DNA of 6,754 bases from Deltaproteobacteria bacterium. Lineage in GTDB: Bacteria; Desulfobacterota; WTBG01. Position 1 is the first letter of the stretch. Each line of letters starts with the position of its first letter. The position numbers and the translations under genes are program-made. Of the stretch, positions 1 through 6,185 are shown one piece after another. The DNA lies in NCBI GenBank assembly GCA_013139225.1, contig WTBG01000022.1:1-6754 (forward strand), given 5' to 3'. The notes beneath the pieces were generated by a model that was given only the letters and a program-made list of their open reading frames with translations, ran no database searches and was not told where the DNA came from.

Positions 1-1
1 T

Positions 2-2140
2 GATAGTAATAGTTACAAGGTTTCTGGTGGATTGCATGGGGTTGGAGTATCGGTTGTTAATGCCTTGTCTGAACATCTGGGGTTAGAGATTAAAAGGGAT
101 GAGAAAGTATACCATCAGGCTTATCAAAGGGGAAAACCAATTTCTAAATTGGAAGTAATAGGAAAAACGAAAGGCACTGGTACCAAGGTGGTCTTTAAAC
201 CGGATACGGATATTTTTGAGACCATTGAGTTCAGCTTTGATATCCTCTCTCAGCGGTTAAGGGAACTGGCCTTCTTAAACAAAGGTGTCTTAATTACCAT
301 CGAAGATGAGAGAGTAGGGAAAACACATGAATTTATTTATAAAGGAGGTATCGTCTCTTTCGTAGAATTTCTAAATAAAAATAAGAGCACACTGTATCCC
401 AAGCCCATTTATCTTCAGGGAGAGAAATCCTACTATTCTATAGAAGAAGGGGAAAGGAGAAAAAATATCGTTCAGGTAGAGATTGCACTACAGCACAATG
501 ATTCCTACACGGAGAAAATATTCTCCTTTGCTAATAATATTAATACAAGAGAGGGTGGTACACACCTGTCTGGTTTTAGGACGGCCCTAACCAGGACTAT
601 TAACAACTACGCTACTAAAAACCTTTCCGCAAAGGATTTTAAAGATAATTTTAAAGGTGAGGATCTTCAAGAGGGTCTCACTGCTGTCGTTAGCGTCAAG
701 TTGCCACAACCTCAGTTTGAGGGGCAGACAAAGAGCAAACTAGGAAATACAAATATTAAGGGAATGGTAGAACAGTTGCTGGGAGAAAAACTGGGTTATT
801 ATCTAGAAGAAAATCCCCGGGTAGCTAAAAAGGTAGTGGGGAAAGCCCTTGAGGCCTCCAGAGCACGGGAGGCGGCACGTAAGGCAAAAGAGCTCACCCG
901 CAGAAAGTCTGCCCTTGAAAGCAGTGTTTTGCCTGGGAAATTGGCGGATTGCCAGGAAAGGGATCCTGCTCGATGTGAAATCTACCTGGTTGAGGGTGAT
1001 TCTGCTGGCGGTTCAGCCAAACAGGGTAGAGACCGTCGCTTTCAGGCCATTTTGCCACTTAAGGGAAAGATTTTAAACGTAGAGAAGGCACGCTTTGATA
1101 AAATGCTTGAAAATGACGAGATTAATACTATTATTTCCGCTTTGGGGACGGGAATTGAGCAAGACGAAAACAAACTTTTAACCCCCAGGTATCATCACAT
1201 TATTATTATGACTGATGCAGATGTGGATGGGTCTCATATTAGAACGCTTCTCCTCACCTTCTTTTTCAGGAGAATGCCATCCCTCATAGAAAGGGGTTAT
1301 CTCTACATTGCTCAACCTCCTCTGTTTAAAGTTAAAAAGGGGAAACAGGAGAGATACGTTAAAGATGAGATCTCATTAGAGAGATACCTCCTTGAATGTG
1401 GAGCAGAGGGGGTTGAACTGTCATCAAAAGAATTGAATAAATCTTTTAAAGGTAGTCGGTTGCTTACTTTCTTGGAGAAAGCGATTAAATACAGAAAATT
1501 ATTAGAGATTCTAGAGAAAAAACAATGGGATAAGAACATATTGAGCGCACTGGCCTTTGAAGGTGATTTCCAGAAGGATTCTCTCAAAAATGAAGCGAGC
1601 GTGAAAAGATTTCTGAAAGGTCTTGGGGAACATGCAAGTTTTTTCTATCCTTTCGTTCCGCCCATAGAATATTCGCTCATAGAAGACGCAGAACACAGTT
1701 GTTTTTCTATCCGGTGCCTTTCTAAAACCAACGGAATTACAAGGGAAACCTTTATTGACTTCGATCTTTTGACTTCTACCGAGTTGGAAGAACTAAGAAA
1801 AATTGCAAGGAGTCTTGAGGTCGTTGGCTCCCCACCTTTTATCATAAGCAACAAAAACGAAAATGTGGAATTGAGAACCTTGTCCGGGGTACTAGAGTAT
1901 ATCCTAAGCGCAGGAGACAAGGGTCAAGAAACGCAAAGATATAAAGGATTAGGGGAAATGAACCCGGATCAACTCTGGGAGACAACAATGAACCCGGAAA
2001 AACGTACGTTATTCCAAGTGAAAATAGAAGATGCTATTGAAGCAGATGAAATATTTACTATTTTGATGGGAGATCAAGTAGATCCAAGAAGAAAATTTAT
2101 ATATGACAATGCAATAAATGTAACAAATTTAGATGTTTAG
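2..2140 (+). CDS. gyrB: DNA gyrase subunit B, 5'-truncated by the window edge
   Basis: This is the ATPase subunit of DNA gyrase, which works with GyrA in an A2B2 complex to supercoil DNA negatively. The frame is open to the left edge and begins inside the ATPase domain at the motif SGGLHGVGVSVVNALS (nt 23-70). The TTG at 32 is an internal Leu codon, not a start. Aligned by eye to E. coli GyrB, the first codon matches about residue 105, so ~104 residues are missing and the full protein would be ~816 aa. Visible landmarks are the coumarin-contact Arg (E. coli R136, in IKRDEK), the transducer Lys of QTKSK (K337, nt 731-733), the TOPRIM Glu motif EGDSAGG (nt 992-1012), LPLKGK, and the metal-binding DADVDG (nt 1214-1231). 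The C-terminal QRYKGLGEMNPDQLWETTM is intact. A divergent Gram-negative-type insertion lies at about nt 1380-1920. ParE is less likely given adjacent gyrA and the GyrB-like length. It ends in TAG, 213 bp before gyrA. Confidence 0.97.
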   Translation, partial: DSNSYKVSGGLHGVGVSVVNALSEHLGLEIKRDEKVYHQAYQRGKPISKLEVIGKTKGTGTKVVFKPDTDIFETIEFSFDILSQRLRELAFLNKGVLITIEDERVGKTHEFIYKGGIVSFVEFLNKNKSTLYPKPIYLQGEKSYYSIEEGERRKNIVQVEIALQHNDSYTEKIFSFANNINTREGGTHLSGFRTALTRTINNYATKNLSAKDFKDNFKGEDLQEGLTAVVSVKLPQPQFEGQTKSKLGNTNIKGMVEQLLGEKLGYYLEENPRVAKKVVGKALEASRAREAARKAKELTRRKSALESSVLPGKLADCQERDPARCEIYLVEGDSAGGSAKQGRDRRFQAILPLKGKILNVEKARFDKMLENDEINTIISALGTGIEQDENKLLTPRYHHIIIMTDADVDGSHIRTLLLTFFFRRMPSLIERGYLYIAQPPLFKVKKGKQERYVKDEISLERYLLECGAEGVELSSKELNKSFKGSRLLTFLEKAIKYRKLLEILEKKQWDKNILSALAFEGDFQKDSLKNEASVKRFLKGLGEHASFFYPFVPPIEYSLIEDAEHSCFSIRCLSKTNGITRETFIDFDLLTSTELEELRKIARSLEVVGSPPFIISNKNENVELRTLSGVLEYILSAGDKGQETQRYKGLGEMNPDQLWETTMNPEKRTLFQVKIEDAIEADEIFTILMGDQVDPRRKFIYDNAINVTNLDV
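1380..1920 (+). other. Gram-negative-type GyrB insertion (within gyrB)
   Basis: The segment lies between the conserved block PPLFKVKKGKQERYVKDE and the block QRYKGLGEMNPDQLWE. It is about 180 codons long and shows little recognisable conservation. In E. coli GyrB a ~170-residue insert occupies the same place and assists DNA binding and coupling with GyrA. GyrB of Gram-positive bacteria (~640 aa) lacks it. The boundaries are approximate and set by eye from the flanking conserved motifs. Confidence 0.75.
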
Positions 2141-2212
2141 AGCCAAAACGGGAAGTCTCCTTCGAGCATAAATCTGAATACCGAACTTCGAGAACAGAGA
2201 CAAATCGTAAGA

Positions 2213-2291
2213 AATTTAGGAATTAAGGTATTTGGGAATTTTCTTAATTCGCAATTCCTAAATTCTATTTTCTGCTTCGTACTACGTATTT
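2213..2291. repeat. Inverted, heptad-periodic AT-rich repeat between gyrB and gyrA
   Basis: Positions 2213-2224 and 2253-2264 are a perfect 12-bp inverted repeat (AATTTAGGAATT / AATTCCTAAATT) separated by 28 bp. A second inner pair is 2221-2227 (AATTAAG) with 2243-2249 (CTTAATT). From 2243 to 2291 the + strand can be read as seven consecutive 7-bp units resembling YNTANTT, for example CTTAATT at 2243, CCTAAAT at 2257 and CGTATTT at 2285. The left arm read on the - strand has the same units but lacks the one at 2250-2256 (CGCAATT). The stem is AT-rich and has no following T-run, so it does not look like an ordinary intrinsic terminator. Function is unknown. Confidence 0.65.
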
Positions 2292-2339
2292 CTAAGAGAC
2301 AAGGGTAAGTTTTTCGTCAGATACTTATTGGTTAATAAC

Positions 2340-2346
2340 AAGGTGA
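2340..2346 (+). promoter_or_regulatory. Ribosome binding site of gyrA
   Basis: AAGGTGA lies 7 nt before the ATG at 2354. It is a moderate Shine-Dalgarno match and supports that start. No convincing -35/-10 promoter was found in the 213-bp gap, so co-transcription from gyrB is possible but not shown. Confidence 0.7.
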
Positions 2347-2353
2347 AAAAACT

Positions 2354-4789
2354 ATGGAGAGTCTGGAGTTAAAATCGCAGCAAATACCGGTTAATATAGA
2401 AGATGAGATGAGAAAGTCCTACATGGACTATGCCATGAGTGTAATTGTTGGCAGGGCATTGCCAGATGTAAGAGATGGTCTAAAGCCTGCACATCGCAGG
2501 ATCCTTTATGCCATGCACGACTTGGGGAACCTCTGGAACAAATCCTATAAGAAATCGGCAAGGATTGTGGGAGATGTGATTGGTAAATATCACCCGCATG
2601 GAGATGTGGCTGCTTATGATACCATCGTACGGATGGCTCAACATTTCTCTTTAAGGTATCCTTTAATCGATGGACAGGGCAACTTCGGTTCACAAGATGG
2701 TGACCCCCCTGCAGCCATGAGGTATACTGAGGTACGGATGGCTGAAATTGCCTCTGAACTCCTGGCTGATATCGATAAAGAAACGGTTGATTTTGTGCCT
2801 AACTATGATGGATCAATAAGTGAACCATCAATACTTCCAGCCAAAATTCCCAACCTGCTTGTGAATGGCTCCTCGGGAATTGCCGTTGGAATGGCAACCA
2901 ACATACCCCCACACAATATAAAAGAGATTATAGATAGTGTTACCTCCCTCATAAAAAATCCTGGTTTGAGCATAGAGGAATTGATGAAGATTATCCCCGG
3001 CCCCGATTTTCCTACTGCTGGTTTTATCTATGGGCGCGAGGGGATTCGGGAAGCGTATCGGACAGGAAGAGGTATTATGCAACTGAGGGCAAGAGCTTTT
3101 ATTGAAAAGAAAAGCAGGGGAGATAAGGAATCTATTATCATCTCCGAGTTACCTTATCAGGTAAATAAAGCACGCTTAGTAGAAAAAATTGCTGAGCTGG
3201 TTCAGACAAAGAAAATTGAAGGTATCTCCGACTTGAGGGATGAATCAGACCGTGAAGGAATACGCGTTGTCATAGAGTTAAAAAGGAACGAAATAGCAAA
3301 AGTGGTTTTAAATCAGCTCTATCAGCACACCCAGATGCAGGTTACCTTCGGTATCATAATGCTGGCTCTGGTAAATAACCAGCCGAAGATTCTCACACTT
3401 AAGGAGATGCTGAACCACTTTATCGATTACCGCAAGGTAATTATATTAAGGAGAACCGCTTATGAGTTGAAAAAAGCGGAACAACGGGCACATATCCTTG
3501 AAGGACTGAAAATTGCCATAAGTAATCTCGATAAAATAATTGCCCTGATCAGGTCATCTGCCAATCCTGCTGTTGCAAGAGAAGGTCTTGTAAAGAAGTT
3601 TAAACTCACTGAGATACAGGCTCAAGCAATTTTAGATATGAGATTACAGAGATTGACTGCCCTGGAACGCAACAAGATAGATGAGGAGCATCAGGAAGTT
3701 GTAAAACTCATAAAGAAGCTTAAACAGATATTAGACAAGGTAGAGCTCGTTCAGGAGATTATCATAGAGGAACTTGAAAAAATAAAGGAGAAATACGGTG
3801 ATGAGAGAAAAACGGAAATCACTGCAAAAGAAGCGGAGATTAATCTTGAAGACTTGATTATAGAAGAAGATATGGTTGTTACCATTACCCACAACGGTTA
3901 TATTAAGCGCAATCCCATAAGCCTTTATCGGAGTCAACATCGAGGAGGAAAAGGGGTAACGGGGATAACAACCCGACAGGAGGACTTTGTAGAAGATCTC
4001 TTTGTGGCTTCGACCCACAGCCAGATCCTTTTCTTTACTAATACAGGAAAAGTATTTTGGCAAAAGGTCTATGAAATTCCTCAAGCAGGAAGAGCAGCAA
4101 TGGGAAAGGCGATTGTAAATCTATTGCACTTAAGTTCTGAAGAAAATATTGCCGCAATACTGCCGGTTAGGAAATTTGAAGAAGGGAAATATGTCGTGAT
4201 GGCTACTCGAAAAGGGCTGATTAAAAAAACCTCTCTCATGGCTTATAGCAGACCGCGAGCAGGTGGGATTATTGCCCTGGCAATTGATAGTGGTGATGAG
4301 TTGATTGCTGCGCGCGTAACGGATGGAAATCGGGAAATCCTTTTGGGCTCCAGGAAGGGAAAAGCAATAAGATTTAAGGAACAAGAAGCAAGACCTATGG
4401 GGAGAACTGCCCGGGGCGTAAAAGGCATGACGGTTGGCAAAGACGATGAGATAATTGGGATGGAATCAACAGGTGAAGGTGCATCCATTCTTACCATTAC
4501 GGAAAATGGCTTTGGCAAGAGGACAAATACTTCAGAATACCGCATACAGGGAAGAGGTGGCAGGGGGGTTATTACCATAAGAACTACTGAACGAAATGGG
4601 AACGCGATAGGAATGAAACCGGTTACCGATGACGATGAAGTCATGCTTGTTACCAGTCATGGGAAGATTATCCGCATAAAGATAAAAGGGATTTCTGTTA
4701 TTGGCAGGAACACTCAAGGGGTAAAGCTAATAGGCGTGGGAAAAGGTGAAAAGGTAGTAGGGATTGCTCGTTTAGCGGAAAAGGAGTAA
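2354..4789 (+). CDS. gyrA: DNA gyrase subunit A
   Basis: This is the DNA-cleaving and DNA-wrapping subunit of gyrase. At 811 aa it is close to the usual 800-875. The start ATG has a fair Shine-Dalgarno site and gives the normal GyrA N-terminus (IEDEMRKSYMDYAMSVIVGRAL from residue 15). The breakage-reunion domain spans roughly residues 30-500. Its catalytic Tyr124 is in AMRYTEVR (nt 2723-2725; E. coli Tyr122). A long coiled-coil arm follows at about 430-485 (LQRLTALE ... YGDERKTEI), then a beta-pinwheel C-terminal domain at about 505-805. The GyrA box, the hallmark separating GyrA from ParC, is QHRGGKG at 528-534, with His in place of the usual Arg/Lys. In the quinolone region, E. coli Ser83 is replaced by Val85, while the acidic residue (Asp89, E. 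coli Asp87) is kept. The C-terminus ends ARLAEKE and has no acidic tail like that of E. coli. It pairs with the gyrB just upstream. Confidence 0.98.
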   Translation: MESLELKSQQIPVNIEDEMRKSYMDYAMSVIVGRALPDVRDGLKPAHRRILYAMHDLGNLWNKSYKKSARIVGDVIGKYHPHGDVAAYDTIVRMAQHFSLRYPLIDGQGNFGSQDGDPPAAMRYTEVRMAEIASELLADIDKETVDFVPNYDGSISEPSILPAKIPNLLVNGSSGIAVGMATNIPPHNIKEIIDSVTSLIKNPGLSIEELMKIIPGPDFPTAGFIYGREGIREAYRTGRGIMQLRARAFIEKKSRGDKESIIISELPYQVNKARLVEKIAELVQTKKIEGISDLRDESDREGIRVVIELKRNEIAKVVLNQLYQHTQMQVTFGIIMLALVNNQPKILTLKEMLNHFIDYRKVIILRRTAYELKKAEQRAHILEGLKIAISNLDKIIALIRSSANPAVAREGLVKKFKLTEIQAQAILDMRLQRLTALERNKIDEEHQEVVKLIKKLKQILDKVELVQEIIIEELEKIKEKYGDERKTEITAKEAEINLEDLIIEEDMVVTITHNGYIKRNPISLYRSQHRGGKGVTGITTRQEDFVEDLFVASTHSQILFFTNTGKVFWQKVYEIPQAGRAAMGKAIVNLLHLSSEENIAAILPVRKFEEGKYVVMATRKGLIKKTSLMAYSRPRAGGIIALAIDSGDELIAARVTDGNREILLGSRKGKAIRFKEQEARPMGRTARGVKGMTVGKDDEIIGMESTGEGASILTITENGFGKRTNTSEYRIQGRGGRGVITIRTTERNGNAIGMKPVTDDDEVMLVTSHGKIIRIKIKGISVIGRNTQGVKLIGVGKGEKVVGIARLAEKE

Positions 4790-4824
4790 AACCCCCGCGG
4801 CAACCATGTAACAGATTGATATAT

Positions 4825-4859
4825 AAGAGGTTAGTAAAATCTGAATCTTTGCCTCTTTT
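4825..4859 (+). terminator. Possible weak terminator after gyrA
   Basis: AAGAGG (4825-4830) can pair with CCTCTT (4852-4857), and the right arm runs directly into further T residues. The stem is only 6 bp and the loop is 21 nt, so this is a weak candidate. An overlapping alternative pairing, CAGATT (4812-4817) with AATCTG (4838-4843), would exclude it. Confidence 0.2.
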
Positions 4860-4880
4860 GTGGAGTGAGGGGGTACTGGA

Positions 4881-4981
4881 AGACGGGATACGCAAAATCC
4901 GTTACTGTTTACGACTCGCGGGTTAAGAAGAAAGAACATTTTTGAACCCGTAACACGAAACGCGTAACCCGTAACACATAT
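4881..4981. repeat. Facing heptad arrays (CCCGTAA-like) between gyrA and gpsA
   Basis: On the + strand, 4947-4981 reads as five consecutive 7-bp units: CCCGTAA occurs exactly at 4947 and 4968, with variants CACGAAA at 4954 and CGCGTAA at 4961, and a decayed last unit. A 12-bp direct repeat (AACCCGTAACAC) at 4945-4956 and 4966-4977 reflects this 21-bp (three-unit) spacing. On the - strand, 4881-4922 reads as six units of the same kind, for example GTCGTAA (complement of 4909-4915) and CCCGTCT (complement of 4881-4887). The two arrays face each other across 24 bp (4923-4946). The design resembles the AT-rich repeat between gyrB and gyrA. Function is unknown. Confidence 0.65.
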
Positions 4982-5042
4982 GAAACCCACTATTCTATTA
5001 TTAACTGCAGGATAGGAATAACTTGTTGTTAGGGTATGAAAG

Positions 5043-5049
5043 AAGGAGG
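5043..5049 (+). promoter_or_regulatory. Ribosome binding site that sets the gpsA start
   Basis: AAGGAGG is a strong Shine-Dalgarno sequence. It lies 8 nt before the TTG at 5058 but only 2 nt before the TTG at 5052, so it favours 5058 as the start codon. Confidence 0.85.
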
Positions 5050-5057
5050 CTTTGCAT

Positions 5058-6053
5058 TTGCAAATTGGAGTCATTGGAGCGGGAAGTTGGGGCACTACTT
5101 TAGCAAACCTTCTAGCAAAGAAGGGATTTAACATAGCCCTTTGGGTATATGAAGATGACCTTATTCAACCCATAGCAACCAAAAGAGAAAACCCCCTTTA
5201 CCTTCCTGGAATAAAACTTTCCGAAAAAATTATCCCCACTGGTTCTTTAAAGGAAGTATGTCAGCATAAAGACCTCCTCGTCAATGTAACGCCTTCCCAA
5301 ATAGTAAGGCAGATGATGCAGAACATCCATTCTTACCTGTCCTCTCAGGTAAAACTGGTGAGTGCCACCAAGGGTATTGAGAATAACACATTGCTTACCA
5401 TGTCCGGGGTGTTTAAGGAGGTGCTTCCCATAAAAGATGGGGAACAACTGGCTGTTCTCTCAGGTCCAAGCTTTGCCCTTGAGGTGAGTAAGGAGACTCC
5501 TACCGCAGTGACTATAGCCTCAAAAAACCAGGAACTTGCAAAACATTTACAAAAAGTCTTTTCCACTCCTTATTTTCGTGCTTATACCAACTCTGATGTA
5601 TTAGGAGTGGAACTGGGGGGAGCACTAAAGAATGTGATTGCTATTGCAGCAGGGATCTCGGATGGATTAGGCTTTGGCTATAATACCCGTGCTGCTTTGA
5701 TTACAAGAGGTCTTGCTGAGATGTCACGCTTGGCTTTGAAGATGGGAGCAAACGCTTTAACCCTTTCTGGTCTGGCGGGTTTGGGTGATTTAATCCTAAC
5801 CTGCACAGGTGAGTTGAGTCGAAATAGGTCTGTTGGAATTAAACTGGGTAAGGGGATGGAATTAACTAACATTTTAAGAGATATGAGAATGGTTGCTGAG
5901 GGTATTAAAACTACTAAGGCTGCCTATGATTTGAGCAAAAAGATGGAGGTATCAATGCCCATTACGGAACAGGTCTATTACATTTTATACCAGAACAAAA
6001 ATCCTAAAGAAGCAGTAACTGAGCTTTTGACAAGAGATTTAAAAGTGGAATAA
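5058..6053 (+). CDS. gpsA: NAD(P)H-dependent glycerol-3-phosphate dehydrogenase
   Basis: This cytosolic enzyme reduces dihydroxyacetone phosphate to sn-glycerol-3-phosphate, the backbone for membrane phospholipids. At 331 aa it has the usual family length. The start is TTG at 5058: an in-frame TGA at 5037-5039 leaves only TTG at 5052 or 5058, and the ribosome site fits 5058. The protein then begins MQIGVIGAGSWGTTLA, placing the Rossmann GAGSWG at residues 7-12. Further family motifs are NVTPSQ (76-81), SATKGIEN (102-109, with Lys105), LSGPSFALEV (134-143), ELGGALKNV (185-193, with the expected catalytic Lys191), GLAGLGDL (238-245, with Asp244) and SRNRSVG (255-261). The last differs mildly from the common SRNRRFG. 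No plsY, a frequent partner of gpsA, is visible on either side; the neighbours are gyrA and a dehydratase activase. The function is well supported by motifs. Whether it prefers NADH or NADPH cannot be read here. Confidence 0.96.
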   Translation: MQIGVIGAGSWGTTLANLLAKKGFNIALWVYEDDLIQPIATKRENPLYLPGIKLSEKIIPTGSLKEVCQHKDLLVNVTPSQIVRQMMQNIHSYLSSQVKLVSATKGIENNTLLTMSGVFKEVLPIKDGEQLAVLSGPSFALEVSKETPTAVTIASKNQELAKHLQKVFSTPYFRAYTNSDVLGVELGGALKNVIAIAAGISDGLGFGYNTRAALITRGLAEMSRLALKMGANALTLSGLAGLGDLILTCTGELSRNRSVGIKLGKGMELTNILRDMRMVAEGIKTTKAAYDLSKKMEVSMPITEQVYYILYQNKNPKEAVTELLTRDLKVE

Positions 6054-6170
6054 CTGGTCGTACGCTACATTCATTTTCACCACACAATTCAGTGGTTACG
6101 AGATGTGATCAAGCCGATTTAGACGATTGCGGAAGGATGAAAAACCTTTGGAGTAAGGAATTCTGGGTTA

Positions 6171-6177
6171 AAGGAGG
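6171..6177 (+). promoter_or_regulatory. Ribosome binding site of the activase gene
   Basis: AAGGAGG lies 8 nt before the ATG at 6186. This is near-ideal spacing and fixes the start of the 3'-truncated gene. Confidence 0.85.
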
Positions 6178-6185
6178 GCATAAAG

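Noticed and set aside
849..1076. 75-codon open frame inside gyrB on the + strand
   Set aside because: It overlaps the conserved transducer/TOPRIM coding region in another frame and has no recognisable motif.
2391..2693. 100-codon open frame on the - strand inside gyrA
   Set aside because: It lies opposite the most conserved part of gyrA and is explained as a shadow of that gene.
4243..4644. 133-codon open frame on the - strand inside gyrA
   Set aside because: It is antisense to the GyrA beta-pinwheel domain, is low in complexity and resembles no known family.
4816..4840. TTGATA ... TAAAAT as a promoter for gpsA
   Set aside because: The spacing between the two boxes is 13 bp, well short of the usual 16-18, and it lies over 200 bp before the start.
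4812..4857. Two mutually exclusive hairpins after gyrA that look like an attenuator
   Set aside because: Both stems are only 6 bp with loops of 20-21 nt, which is expected by chance in a 268-bp gap.
4980..5015. Possible 11-codon leader peptide (MKPTILLLTAG) upstream of gpsA
   Set aside because: There is no ribosome binding site before it, its start lies in the decayed end of the heptad array, and no attenuator follows.
4772..5134. 120-codon open frame on the - strand across the gyrA-gpsA gap
   Set aside because: It overlaps both flanking genes and the heptad repeat, has no visible family motif, and its openness is explained by the repeat composition.
6079..6096. Hairpin ACCAC / GTGGT after gpsA as a terminator
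   Set aside because: The stem is 5 bp and no T-run follows on either strand.
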